A stretch of 64,000 nt of DNA from Paenibacillus sp. LHD-117 (GCF_030929555.1 NZ_JAVFVT010000024.1:1-64000); one strand, 5' to 3'; counted from the first letter of the stretch, positions 1 to 8,187 are shown. Notes: generated by a model not told the origin, from the sequence alone. Made by a program: numbers and translations.

Positions 1-2
1 AT

Positions 3-110
3 GACCAACTCGCCGATGCCATTCGGTTGATTAACAACCGCCCTCGTAAATGTCTCGGGTGGAAGTCGGCACACGAAGCCTTCATGGAAGAGGTGTCGCA
101 CTTAGCTTGA
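3..110 (+). mobile_element. IS30-family transposase, C-terminal end only
   Basis: The first 36 codons read in frame 3 and end in TGA; they contain INNRPRKCLGWKSAHEAF, which matches the usual C-terminus of IS30-type DDE transposases (NxRPRKxLGWxTPxE). Only the end of the gene is in the window, so it cannot be told whether the element is intact. It marks the left edge as an insertion-prone site. Confidence 0.75.
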
Positions 111-135
111 CAATTCGTCTTTTGCAATAGTCAAG

Positions 136-900
136 TTATTTATATTTGCTCAACCCCCACGTTCCAAAATATTGATTTCGGTATTCGATTGGCGTTATCC
201 CGAATTTATTTTTAAATTTTGACGTAAAGGCACTGTGGGATGGGAACGAAAGCTTCACGGCAATTTCTGAAATCGTGAATTCAGAGTGGATCAATAACTC
301 TGTGGATGCTTCGAGTTTGGCCTCTGTGATATATCGTTTTAGATTGATGCCCATCTTCTTATGGAATAATGCGGAAAGATAACTTTCCGATGTTCCGCAA
401 GCTCGTGCAATCGATTTAATCGTTAATTTATGAAACAGGTTTTCGGAAATATAGGAAATGCATTGCCTAACGATCGGCAGGTGGTTCTTTTTGACGGATT
501 GTACTCTTTCGGCATAATCCGCTCCGACAACCGCAATCAGCGAAAAGACTTGCTGTACGGTGTTTAATGTATGCATATGCATAATATATGCATCGCTCAA
601 ACTATAGGCTTCGTCATGAGTGCAGCCGCCGTCAACGGCAAAACGGCAAAACAAAGCGATACTCGCGCAGAAAAGATACCTTGTAAATTGCAATTGTTGA
701 TAGATTTCAATGGGATCGCCCTCTTTCGCGAGGTCGTTAAACAGCTTCTTAAACTTCTCGGGTTCTCCATTTTTGATATAGGCCAGCATTTGGACTTCTT
801 TCTCCATAGGGAGGTGCATGTGCAATCCTTCTCTTCGGTTATGCAAAATCACCTGATATTGCCGGAATACTTCCGGCGGAGTCGAATCCGCTCCTCGCAT
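136..900 (-). CDS. AraC-family transcriptional regulator
   Basis: A 254-residue DNA-binding regulator. The last 100 residues are a typical AraC double helix-turn-helix: KLTIKSIARACGTSESYLS followed by ISEIAVKLSFPSHSAFTSKF and a GITPIEYRNQ ending. The N-terminal part (HNRREGLHMHLPMEKEVQML, then a helical segment) resembles the linker that precedes the HTH in YesN-like proteins, but there is no receiver domain and no recognisable sugar-binding cupin. The ATG at 900 was chosen because GGGAGGCCGGGAG lies just upstream; a TTG 21 bases earlier lacks such a site. It is divergent from the carboxylesterase at 1070, with about 170 bases of shared promoter region, so it may control it. The ligand is unknown. 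Confidence 0.8.
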   Translation of the reverse strand: MRGADSTPPEVFRQYQVILHNRREGLHMHLPMEKEVQMLAYIKNGEPEKFKKLFNDLAKEGDPIEIYQQLQFTRYLFCASIALFCRFAVDGGCTHDEAYSLSDAYIMHMHTLNTVQQVFSLIAVVGADYAERVQSVKKNHLPIVRQCISYISENLFHKLTIKSIARACGTSESYLSALFHKKMGINLKRYITEAKLEASTELLIHSEFTISEIAVKLSFPSHSAFTSKFKNKFGITPIEYRNQYFGTWGLSKYK

Positions 901-1009
901 TGCTCCCGGCCTCCCGTACAATCGTTTTGATCTCTTTATCTTAAGAGTAACATCGTCGCGAAAGAATAAAAGTATTTTTTAAATATAAAACGAAAAAATC
1001 ATGTATAAA

Positions 1010-1023
1010 TGAAAGCGTTGCAA
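1010..1023 (+). promoter_or_regulatory. cre-like (CcpA) site upstream of carboxylesterase
   Basis: TGAAAGCGTTGCAA matches the cre consensus TGWAARCGYTWNCW at 12 of 14 positions by eye. It overlaps the end of a TATAAAT that could be a -10 box, 50 bases before the GTG start. Site function is inferred. Confidence 0.4.
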
Positions 1024-1069
1024 ATTTATGATGGAATGGCTATATCACTAAAACTTAAGGAGGTATCTT

Positions 1070-3049
1070 GTGAGAATGGGAAGAAGGGGCGTCATCTCAT
1101 TATTGTTAGCGGCCTGTCTCATTTCAGGTCCCGAAATTCAGGCAAGGGGATTCAATGACATTAACGTAAGCAGCAATAATCAACAAGCAATCGAAAAACT
1201 CTCTTTGAAAGGAGTAGCAGTCGGAACGGGGCATAACGCATTCAAGCCTGAGCGTGAGCTGATCCTTGCGGAGTTGATGACTTTCCTGGGGCGGATTGCG
1301 GGAGAATCCGCATCGATAAATGCGAGCGCGACAGGGAATCAAAGCAAGGGTTGGTTCGCCGGGTCGATGTCGTGGGGAATTGAAGCTGGATTGTTAGACG
1401 GCAAAGAGACCGGACATGAAAAACTGACCGCAGCACGGACGAATGACATTCTGAAACGATTTAGCGAAGATCTGGGCGTTCAATCCGTCCAAGCTGCCGC
1501 GAAGAAAACGCTCATTACCCGCGGAGAAGTTTCCGTCGCTTTAAGCAAGTTGTCCGATCTCCGAGACGAGGCAACGAGACGCGAGCTCACCGACGGGAAA
1601 ATTCAAGGCTATCTGTCCGCTAACGATAAATCGATTGCGATCTACAAGGGAATTCCATACGCTGCTGCCCCGGTAGGCGAACTGCGGTGGAAGGCGCCGC
1701 AGCCTGTTAAACCATGGAACGGCGTGCGCGATACGATTGCTTGGAGCGCCAGCGCGATTCAACCTGCCCAGGCTCCTTTCTGGTCTTGGTCGGAGGAATT
1801 TATTATCGAGGACACGGGTTATTCCGAGGACAGCCTTTATCTGAACGTATGGGCAAAGAACGATCAGGTCCGCAATAAACCCGTTATTGTGTACATTCAT
1901 GGAGGCGGTTTCACTAGCGGCGGGTCCTCCGTTGAAGTGTATGACGGCGAATACATGGCCAGCCAGGATGCGGTTTACGTCAGCATCAATTATCGCGTCG
2001 GCATTCTCGGTTTTCTCGCAACGGAAGAGTTGTCTGCCGAATCGGATACCGGAAGCTCCGGCAACTACGGTTTGATGGATCAAATTAAAGCGTTGAAGTG
2101 GGTGCAGGAAAATATCGCGCAATTTGGCGGAGATCCTTCCAACGTCACCATCATGGGGCAATCCGCCGGTTCATTTTCCGTAAATGCGCTTGTTGCATCG
2201 CCGCTTTATAAGGGCTTGTTCTCGAAAGCTGTCGGCATGAGCTTTAATATCGTGAATTGGGATTTGTCCACGAGCGAGGAAATGGCCAAAGTCAACGCGA
2301 AGGCTTTGGGGGATTTAACGCTCAAGGAGCTGCGCGCGATGCCTGCGGAAGAACTGTTGAAGCTGGAGACGAGATCCTTACCGGTTATCGACGGTTACGT
2401 GCTGAAGGAAAATTATGACGAAGCCATTAAAAACGGCCGTTCGAATAAGGTGGAGCTCATGTCTGGTATGGTTCCGGGCGATGCGTTCTTGTTATCGCCG
2501 ATTTCTCCGATGATTGCGACGGTGGAGGATTATCAAAAGGCAGTGAAAACAGCCTTCGGAGATTTTGCGGATCGCTTTCTTGCGCTTTACCCTGCTGAAG
2601 AAAGAAAACTGCCCCAAGTCATTGAGGAGATTAATAAAGATCAAATGATGGCTTTGCAAAACCTATTGGCGCAAATTAGAGCGGCCTCCGGCGATAAAGC
2701 AACGTATCTGTATTATTTCACGCATGTCATGCCTGGACCGGAAAGTGCGGTTTACGGTGCGTTCCACACTTCCGACGTTCCGTATTTTCTCAATAAATTC
2801 AGCGATTTGCGTGCAGCATACTGGACGAAGACAGACTATGCCATCGGCAATGTCGCTTCGCAATATCTGCTGAATTTTGCCCGGACCGGCAATCCGAACG
2901 GAAAAGGTCTTCCCACGTGGTCGCCGGCTACCGGAGCGAATGACTATTTGGAGATATCTGAAAAAAGTAGCCTTCAAAAGATAAATGAAGAGAAGGCAGC
3001 GCTATGGACAGCGTATTTGAATCAAAAGCATTACTCCCAAATCCATTGA
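1070..3049 (+). CDS. Secreted carboxylesterase type B with SLH-like N-terminus
   Basis: A 659-residue alpha/beta-hydrolase of the type B carboxylesterase (pnbA) family, hydrolysing esters of unknown identity. Visible family motifs: GIPYAAAPVGELRWKAPQP, EDSLYLNVW, the oxyanion-hole HGGGF, the nucleophile elbow GQSAG (Ser365), GDPSNVTI and GAFHTSDVPY (His566 as catalytic base). The acid is probably the Asp in MVPGDAF instead of the usual Glu. Residues 1-26 look like a signal peptide. Residues about 28-150 precede the esterase and resemble degenerate SLH repeats (AIEKLSLKGVAVGTGHNAFKPERELILAELMTFL), an unusual addition for this family. The GTG start has AAGGAGG six bases upstream. Ester side groups on polysaccharides would fit the neighbourhood, but that is inference. 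Confidence 0.85.
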   Translation: MRMGRRGVISLLLAACLISGPEIQARGFNDINVSSNNQQAIEKLSLKGVAVGTGHNAFKPERELILAELMTFLGRIAGESASINASATGNQSKGWFAGSMSWGIEAGLLDGKETGHEKLTAARTNDILKRFSEDLGVQSVQAAAKKTLITRGEVSVALSKLSDLRDEATRRELTDGKIQGYLSANDKSIAIYKGIPYAAAPVGELRWKAPQPVKPWNGVRDTIAWSASAIQPAQAPFWSWSEEFIIEDTGYSEDSLYLNVWAKNDQVRNKPVIVYIHGGGFTSGGSSVEVYDGEYMASQDAVYVSINYRVGILGFLATEELSAESDTGSSGNYGLMDQIKALKWVQENIAQFGGDPSNVTIMGQSAGSFSVNALVASPLYKGLFSKAVGMSFNIVNWDLSTSEEMAKVNAKALGDLTLKELRAMPAEELLKLETRSLPVIDGYVLKENYDEAIKNGRSNKVELMSGMVPGDAFLLSPISPMIATVEDYQKAVKTAFGDFADRFLALYPAEERKLPQVIEEINKDQMMALQNLLAQIRAASGDKATYLYYFTHVMPGPESAVYGAFHTSDVPYFLNKFSDLRAAYWTKTDYAIGNVASQYLLNFARTGNPNGKGLPTWSPATGANDYLEISEKSSLQKINEEKAALWTAYLNQKHYSQIH

Positions 3050-3103
3050 TTTTGTTTGCCGATCATAATTTGAAAAGCTTTCAGACACCATAACGGTGAT
3101 TAA

Positions 3104-3273
3104 ATCCTCAAAAGAATCGGAATGAGCGTGAAGCAAATCGCTGAGGAGATGGGAAGAGATCGCAAACGATTCGCAAGTGGTTGAAAGAGAAAGAGCCGCT
3201 GCGCTATCAGCGAACCGTAAAAAAAGCCGTGCATAAGCATGGCCAGGCTGTCGAGAAAATCTCGACAGCCTGA
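3104..3273 (+). pseudogene. IS21-like transposase (istA) N-terminal scrap
   Basis: One frame gives ILKRIGMSVKQIAEEMGRDRK, then a one-base shift continues as TIRKWLKEKEPLRYQR. Together they resemble the helix-turn-helix start of an IS21-type IstA transposase. Nothing of the catalytic domain follows, so this is a frameshifted remnant. Confidence 0.45.
3245..3271. repeat. Perfect 12-bp inverted repeat
   Basis: AGGCTGTCGAGA and TCTCGACAGCCT are perfect complements separated by three bases. It sits at the end of the IS21-like scrap and directly before a terminator-like hairpin. Confidence 0.7.
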
Positions 3274-3300
3274 CTGTTCCCTCGTAGGAACAGTTTTCTT
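3273..3300 (+). terminator. Rho-independent terminator
   Basis: ACTGTTCC and GGAACAGT form an 8-bp stem around CTCGTA, followed by TTTCTT. It probably closes transcription from the carboxylesterase and faces the end of the opposing small gene. Confidence 0.65.
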
Positions 3301-3683
3301 ATTCATCTTTAAGAATATTCAAAGTATTCACTTCGCATTTACTGTAATTCTCATTACAAATTTTAATTAGCAGATGATGATGGAGATTTAATTCTTTAGG
3401 GTGTTCCCATACGAATTCCCATTCGTTTTTTTCATTTCCCTGTAATGAACCTATATTTGTATATACTCTGTCTATATTTGTTCCGGTTGGGATTATGCTG
3501 AAATTAATGGATGAGGTGTTTTCAGTTTCGAGTATAATTCTTAAACTGTCTGTTTTTTTTGAGATTAATCCAGTTATTAATAACTGGCGGTTCACTTTCA
3601 ATTGAAATAAAATGCGGTTGTTCTTCTGATAAATCAGTGAAAAGCAAGCTTCAAAAAATAAGTGTTTTAATTAGCAATCTCAT
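3299..3683 (-). pseudogene. Small hypothetical gene, probably frameshifted
   Basis: An ATG at 3683 follows GAGGTG and starts MRLLIKTLIF, then stops at once. A second frame gives SEEQPHFISIESEPPVINN and a third continues from GLISKKTDSLRIILET to the end (KCEVNTLNILKDE). The pieces join into one plausible small beta-rich protein of about 125 residues only if two single-base changes are assumed. The last 100 codons are open. I do not recognise the family. Low GC sets it apart from the glycosidase genes. Confidence 0.4.
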
Positions 3684-3894
3684 CACCTCTTAATCACTAA
3701 ATTCCCCCAGCATCATTTTTGTTATTTATTAAACAGCGAAATCAAAATAATGGACTAAGTGAATAATTGGTTTACAATTATTCATCCTCATCCTCATTTT
3801 GACTCTCTACAAAAACAAACCGTTCGTTTGAAGCTCAAAATGTCCCTAGCGTAAATTTTCATTAAAGTGTTAGACTGGCGCTGTTTCATTGAAT

Positions 3895-3913
3895 GCTAAC
3901 GTCTCCTGTTAGC
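3895..3913 (-). terminator. Short hairpin after the crcB pair
   Basis: GCTAAC and GTTAGC form a 6-bp stem with a 7-base loop 12 bases after the second crcB gene. There is no clear U tract, so this is a weak candidate. The rest of about 3684-3924 is AT-rich and shows nothing else I can support. Confidence 0.3.
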
Positions 3914-3924
3914 TTAACTCCACC

Positions 3925-4281
3925 CTACGAAAGCGTAATTCCTACAAATGCACATAATAGCCCCAACAGAACTGAAGTCATTACATAGACGACAGCCTTT
4001 ACTCTTTTCCCTTTCTTTATGAGTTGGAATGTTTCGTAGCCAAAAGTTGAAAGAGTCGTGTATCCACCGCAAAATCCTGTGCCTAGAATAAGCCACAGTA
4101 AATCTGAAATCTCATGTTTAGTATGTAGAGAAAACAGAATCCCAAGGATAAATGAACCAGTCAAATTAATGACCCATGTTGCCCAAGGGAATCCCGGTTT
4201 CAGCTTGGAACTTATCCAATTGCCGAGGTAATAACGAGTGAGCGTTCCTGCAACGCCACCAAGTCCAATCAACCAAATCAT
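3925..4281 (-). CDS. crcB: Fluoride channel CrcB/Fluc, second subunit
   Basis: A 118-residue, four-helix membrane protein of the CrcB (Fluc) family, which exports fluoride through a dual-topology dimer. Seen: GLGGVAGTLTRYYLGN near the N-terminus (G-GAxxR motif), VINLTGSFILGIL and GTGFCGGYTTLSTF, the conserved pore and sodium-site segments. The start ATG overlaps the stop of the upstream crcB gene (ATGA), so the two are translationally coupled and probably form a heterodimer, as is common in Firmicutes with paired genes. Confidence 0.9.
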   Translation of the reverse strand: MIWLIGLGGVAGTLTRYYLGNWISSKLKPGFPWATWVINLTGSFILGILFSLHTKHEISDLLWLILGTGFCGGYTTLSTFGYETFQLIKKGKRVKAVVYVMTSVLLGLLCAFVGITLS

Positions 4282-4664
4282 GCCGTTCCTTCCTTCCTTG
4301 GATTTTTTGCCAAACGGATACCTGCAAAAGTCAACAGTATTCCTCCAATTATGCTAAGTAGAATATACAGAGCGGCATGGAAGAAGTATCCTTTGTGTAT
4401 AAGGTCAACGGATTGGACCGAGAAAGTAGAGAACGTGGTGAATGCCCCTGCCACTCCTGTTCCTAATCCGAGTCGTATTTCGGGTCGGACGCTCCAACGC
4501 ACTAATGTCACGGTAAAAAACCACCCTAAAAACAAGCAACCTAAAAGGTTAATAATTAATATCCCCAGTGGGAATCCATTTGATAGAGGAGGAATTAAGT
4601 CCCCAATTTCATACCGTAAGATTGTCCCGATAAATCCGCCAACCACAAGCGCAACTACGTTCAT
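4278..4664 (-). CDS. crcB: Fluoride channel CrcB/Fluc, first subunit
   Basis: A 128-residue partner of the following gene. Seen: GGFIGTILRYEIGD, IINLLGCLFLGWFF and GTGVAGAFTTFSTFS, with four hydrophobic segments and a basic tail (NPRKEGTA). The ATG follows GAGAGGAAG. I looked for the fluoride riboswitch (crcB motif) upstream and did not see one; three tandem 21-bp repeats lie there instead. Confidence 0.9.
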   Translation of the reverse strand: MNVVALVVGGFIGTILRYEIGDLIPPLSNGFPLGILIINLLGCLFLGWFFTVTLVRWSVRPEIRLGLGTGVAGAFTTFSTFSVQSVDLIHKGYFFHAALYILLSIIGGILLTFAGIRLAKNPRKEGTA

Positions 4665-4729
4665 CTACAACTTCCTCTCATCAAAAATACTTGTACTCCT
4701 CGTCTTTTAATAGACCTGAAACAACGTCA

Positions 4730-4792
4730 GTCTAATACTTTATTTTCTCAGTCTACAACTTTATCTTCCTAATCCAATACTTTATTTTCTTT
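4730..4792. repeat. Three tandem 21-bp repeats upstream of crcB
   Basis: Units start at 4730, 4751 and 4772. The first and third share AATACTTTATTTTCT exactly (4734 and 4776); the middle one (4755) matches about 11 of 15 of these bases. The 21-bp period equals two helical turns, which would put bound protein on one face. They lie 66-128 bases upstream of the crcB start on the minus strand. Confidence 0.6.
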
Positions 4793-4805
4793 GGACACCG
4801 AAAAG

Positions 4806-4847
4806 AAGGGCATGGGAAGGGGCTGCTCAGCCGTCTCCCATGCCCTT
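4806..4847 (-). terminator. Terminator of the GH66 gene
   Basis: AAGGGCATGGGA and TCCCATGCCCTT form a 12-bp stem with a nested GGCTG/CAGCC hairpin. On the minus strand it is followed by CTTTTC, 74 bases after the GH66 stop. Confidence 0.65.
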
Positions 4848-4920
4848 TTGTCACCTCGTTCACGACGCTCTCAAGCTACTCGCCCTCAAGCCATTTCGTA
4901 CTCCGTCTGCCCCTTCGGTC

Positions 4921-7824
4921 TCAATTCACCGTGATCACGAAGTCCGTCCCTTCCCATCTGTCCGTGCCCGTCTCCAGAACGCCGTTGTTGTTGTCATCCC
5001 ATAAGAAGGTGAAGTTGACGCTAGTGCCTGACGTGAAGGGTCCGATGGATGTTTCGTAGTCCAGATTGCCGTCCGATGAGCCGTTGCTTCGCAGGGCGGT
5101 ATCGGTGACGCCGGTCCAGCCGTTCACACCCCAGTGCGCCCAGCCGGGCAGCCCCGCCCGGAACGTAATGCGGTAGCCTGCAGGTACGGTCGTAATCTGG
5201 CGGTCGAACTGCCAAATGTACGTTTTGTCCAAATCCAGGTGGTCGAGATTGATCGCGCCCGTATTGCCGCTCGATTGCCACAGCACGATGGTATGATGGC
5301 CTTGCGTCAAATTCGCCGTTAATTCTCCGTAACCCCAAGTACTCCAGGAGCCCGTGCTCTTGAGCGAAATGGTACCGGCGAATTTACCGTCGACGAATAC
5401 GTCCCTTGTCGCATCCGATCCTCCGTTCGCGTAGCGGAAGCGGAGCGCGTAATCCTCGGTAGCCGCCGATTTCACGACGAAGGAAACGCCGTCGTTCGTC
5501 GCGCTAAAGCCGTCGACGAAGCCGCTGCCCGTATAACCGGCATGATTGGTGTTCGTGGACACATTCGTTCGGATCGCGGATTCCGCTTCGTAAATATCGT
5601 TCGTAGGCGTGCTGAACGTGCGCTTCATGTAAATCATGTTCCAATACTTCAGCTCCGGAACGGTGAAGGACACGTACTTCCCGCCTGAATCCGTGCCCGA
5701 AGTGAACGTTAGCTCTTGCGTCGCCCCGTCGTTCAGGTCGGGGGAAGCGACGAATACATCGGTGATCGTTTCGTTCGCGCCGATGTAGACTTTGGCGGGC
5801 AGATTGCTCTGGAAGCTTGGCTGCGAAGCCGTGTTTCGCCATTGGTTATCGTTGCCGAGCAGGTTGATGAGATGCACGATGTTGTAGTCCGCCGACCGTT
5901 TGTTGATATACCAGACCGTGTTCGCCGATCCGTTGCCGCTCGCGCTGACGCCCGTCAAATTAACGAATTGCGAGCCGCCGTCGTTCGGAACGACATCCGC
6001 GTCGAAGAGCAGATTCTCGTAGGCGGTAATAAAGTTGTAATGATCCTTCATCGCGTTTTTGAGCGAGCTGCGCATCGTCTTGCTGCGGTTCGGATAATAT
6101 TCGTGCGGAAGCATCTGGTTGTCGTTGCCGAGCTCGATATGCGTAGCTCCGCTAGCGGACATCATGGCGTCCGCGAGTCGGACGGAATGTTCGTCGAACG
6201 TGCCTAACGTGAGGCTGTCCAGATTCACGGCGCCTGTGTTGCCGGATTCGTACCGCAGCTCCACGGTGTGAGAGCCCTGCGTCAGCGGCACTTGATACCA
6301 GGCGTCGTGCTTCCACGTGCCCCAGCTGGACTGATTGAAGAAGTACAGCTTCTGCACGAAATTGCCGTCCACGTACAGATTCAGCGTCGAATTGCCGCCA
6401 GTATTGTTGCCGTAGCGGAACACGAGCGAGTAATCGCCGGCCTCGGGAGCGCTGATGGAGAACGACACCTTATCGCTTACGCTGGCGAACTGGTCGACGA
6501 AGCCGCTGCCCGTGTAGCCCGCATGGTTTGTGTTCGTCGCGACGCTCGTCAACGTAGCGTTCTCCGCTTCGTAGCGCGTGCCGGCATTGTCGCTGTAGTT
6601 CATGTAGGCGGCCAGCACGACCGCTTTGTTGCCGCCGTTCGTGCGAAGCGATTCAATATAGTTTTTGAGCTGATTATAGCTGTCGGACAGATGCCAGATT
6701 TCGCTGTAAAGGAAGTCGAGATCGGCGTTTTTGCTGACGTCGTTCGCCGCCCAGCCGTTCACCGTACCGTCCACGATGTTGTACGTGAGCGTGTCGCGGG
6801 TCGGGTCATTGGCGGTTAGGACGCTCTTCGCCTGGTCTAGGAACGGGGAAAACCGGGTGGAGAGGTCGATGAGGTTGCCGTTATAATCGTAAACGTTGCT
6901 GCGCTGGCCCATCTGGTCGACGTGGATGCCGTCGAAGCCGGCGGTATCGATCGCGTCGACGTATTCACCGTGAATGTAATTTTGCCAGCTGGCGTTTTGG
7001 GGATCGAACATGTACAGATAAGTGCTGCCGTCTCCGAAATCCACGTCGAACTGGTTCGTATGCGCAGCGTCCTCGTAGATGCCCCAGGTAGGGCTAATGC
7101 CAAGCGGGGTGTAGTTCTCGCGGGAGGCATAGATCATGGCGTAAGCCATCGCCTTGCCGTTCTGACCGTGTACCGCGCCGATCTGGTTCTGAATGGTGGA
7201 CCAGGAGATTTCGCGGTTGAACAGGTCGAGCCAAGTGGAATCGATCGTTCCCCCGGTCCGCTTGATCATCTTGTCGTGGCGCCACATCCAGTCGTAGAAC
7301 TGCCAGGCGTTAATGTGGTAGTCCTGGGCGAGCTCGTCCACCTTGGCTTGGCTCTCCAGCGCCGTCTCGCCGGCGGCAAATTCGCTGATGTAGCCGTACC
7401 TCGGATATTTGGCGAAATCGCTGGATACGTCGATCGCCGTCGCGCCTTTGCCGAGCGTTCCGGCATTGATCTGCACGAAGTAGCCTTTGAAGTCGGTCGA
7501 CGGAGCCGTCCACGAGAACGTCAGCGTCGTCGATTGCCCGTTTGTCAGCGATACCGATTGGGAGGATGTGTAGACCGAAGTTTCCAAGTGGAAAATTTCC
7601 AGTACGACATTACCGCTCCAGCTGGAGCCGGTCCCGTTTTTGGCCTTGACGGTAATCGTCACGGGGGCGCCGGGGGCGTAGCGGGCTTTGTCCGTGTAAA
7701 CCCTTTCAATTCCTCCCGAGCCTGAAGCCGACGCGTGCCGGACGGGCATCGCCGGAAGCGATGAGAGCAGCAGAAGCGCGGCCGCCAGCATGAAAGAAAC
7801 GGTCGTTTTCCATGTCTTGAACAC
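4921..7824 (-). CDS. Secreted GH66 cycloisomaltooligosaccharide glucanotransferase or dextranase
   Basis: A 967-residue secreted enzyme acting on alpha-1,6-glucan (dextran). The GTG at 7824 is preferred over an ATG 132 bases upstream because AAGGAAGG sits just before it and it begins a clean signal peptide (MFKTWKTTVSFMLAAALLL, ending around RHASA). Order: Ig-like N-terminal domain (about 30-140), GH66 barrel with candidate nucleophile Asp303 in GIHVDQMG and acid/base Glu375 in DFLYSEIW, a CBM35 inserted in the catalytic region (about 418-540, YEAENA...GYTGSGFVDQF), the rest of the catalytic part, a second CBM35 (about 742-867) and a C-terminal beta domain of about 100 residues I cannot name. 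The inserted CBM35 and the 72-residue spacing favour cyclising CITase over plain dextranase; this is inference. Divergent from an importer operon. Confidence 0.85.
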   Translation of the reverse strand: MFKTWKTTVSFMLAAALLLLSSLPAMPVRHASASGSGGIERVYTDKARYAPGAPVTITVKAKNGTGSSWSGNVVLEIFHLETSVYTSSQSVSLTNGQSTTLTFSWTAPSTDFKGYFVQINAGTLGKGATAIDVSSDFAKYPRYGYISEFAAGETALESQAKVDELAQDYHINAWQFYDWMWRHDKMIKRTGGTIDSTWLDLFNREISWSTIQNQIGAVHGQNGKAMAYAMIYASRENYTPLGISPTWGIYEDAAHTNQFDVDFGDGSTYLYMFDPQNASWQNYIHGEYVDAIDTAGFDGIHVDQMGQRSNVYDYNGNLIDLSTRFSPFLDQAKSVLTANDPTRDTLTYNIVDGTVNGWAANDVSKNADLDFLYSEIWHLSDSYNQLKNYIESLRTNGGNKAVVLAAYMNYSDNAGTRYEAENATLTSVATNTNHAGYTGSGFVDQFASVSDKVSFSISAPEAGDYSLVFRYGNNTGGNSTLNLYVDGNFVQKLYFFNQSSWGTWKHDAWYQVPLTQGSHTVELRYESGNTGAVNLDSLTLGTFDEHSVRLADAMMSASGATHIELGNDNQMLPHEYYPNRSKTMRSSLKNAMKDHYNFITAYENLLFDADVVPNDGGSQFVNLTGVSASGNGSANTVWYINKRSADYNIVHLINLLGNDNQWRNTASQPSFQSNLPAKVYIGANETITDVFVASPDLNDGATQELTFTSGTDSGGKYVSFTVPELKYWNMIYMKRTFSTPTNDIYEAESAIRTNVSTNTNHAGYTGSGFVDGFSATNDGVSFVVKSAATEDYALRFRYANGGSDATRDVFVDGKFAGTISLKSTGSWSTWGYGELTANLTQGHHTIVLWQSSGNTGAINLDHLDLDKTYIWQFDRQITTVPAGYRITFRAGLPGWAHWGVNGWTGVTDTALRSNGSSDGNLDYETSIGPFTSGTSVNFTFLWDDNNNGVLETGTDRWEGTDFVITVN

Positions 7825-7850
7825 GAAATCCACCTTCCTTTTTCGATTGG

Positions 7851-7881
7851 ATAGAGTCCAGGAATAGCCTGGCAACTCTAT
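7851..7881 (-). promoter_or_regulatory. Stem-loop in the GH66 5' leader
   Basis: ATAGAGT-CCAGG and CCTGG-ca-ACTCTAT pair in 5+7 base pairs with a 5-base loop and a 2-base bulge, ending about 10 bases before the GH66 ribosome binding site. It may protect the mRNA or tune translation. Confidence 0.5.
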
Positions 7882-7977
7882 TCTATCGAATGCCGAATGG
7901 AAGAGTAATCCGCTATATTTCCGATTTTGGTATCTTATATTCCCGAAGTTGGACATGTCCTGTCAGACGGGGCAAAC

Positions 7978-8012
7978 AAAAATCCTGACCGCAATCGCGG
8001 GCGGGATTTTTT
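7978..8012. terminator. Bidirectional terminator-like hairpin between divergent genes
   Basis: AAAAATCC pairs with GGATTTTT, enclosing CCGC-aatc-GCGG. Both strands then have T-rich tails. It separates the GH66 leader from the importer promoter. No gene ends here on either strand, so it may block readthrough or act as an attenuator for a minus-strand transcript starting further upstream. Confidence 0.6.
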
Positions 8013-8029
8013 ATTTCTTTGGCGAAGCC

Positions 8030-8073
8030 CGTACATTCGGGGAGTTGTCTGCCCGCTAAGGCGGAAATGTACG
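8030..8073. repeat. GTAC-containing inverted repeat in the divergent region
   Basis: CGTACATT (8030-8037) and AATGTACG (8066-8073) are perfect complements. They lie 40-80 bases upstream of two further GTAC half-sites at 8111 and 8131, so this may be an extra operator. Confidence 0.4.
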
Positions 8074-8110
8074 TCATACAAGGGAATTGACCCCTCAAAA
8101 ACGGGGCAAC

Positions 8111-8166
8111 TGTACGGGAAAAGACCGAAGTGTACCTTCCTGAACGCGGCGGAATTCCACTATGAT
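8111..8166 (+). promoter_or_regulatory. Activator-type promoter, copy 1 (importer operon)
   Basis: TGTACG at 8111 and TGTACC at 8131 are direct half-sites 20 bp apart; TATGAT starts at 8161, exactly 30 bp after the second. The sequence 17 bp before TATGAT is a poor -35 box. A CCCC-N8-GGGG hairpin precedes the half-sites (8093-8108), also present at copy 4. The same geometry recurs at 33334, 45840 and 56886. Confidence 0.65.
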
Positions 8167-8173
8167 CAGGTCA

Positions 8174-8187
8174 TGGAAGCGCAAACA
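8174..8187 (+). promoter_or_regulatory. cre-like site after promoter copy 1
   Basis: TGGAAGCGCAAACA matches TGWAARCGYTWNCW at 12 of 14. It starts 13 bp after the first base of the -10 box, the same offset as at 33397 and 45903, a roadblock position for CcpA. Confidence 0.5.

Noticed and set aside
4665-4900. Fluoride riboswitch before the crcB pair
   Set aside because: No segment fits the conserved crcB-motif core; only AT-rich tandem repeats are visible.
7825-7956. Longer GH66 start at ATG 7956
   Set aside because: No ribosome binding site, and it would put 44 polar residues before an otherwise standard signal peptide.
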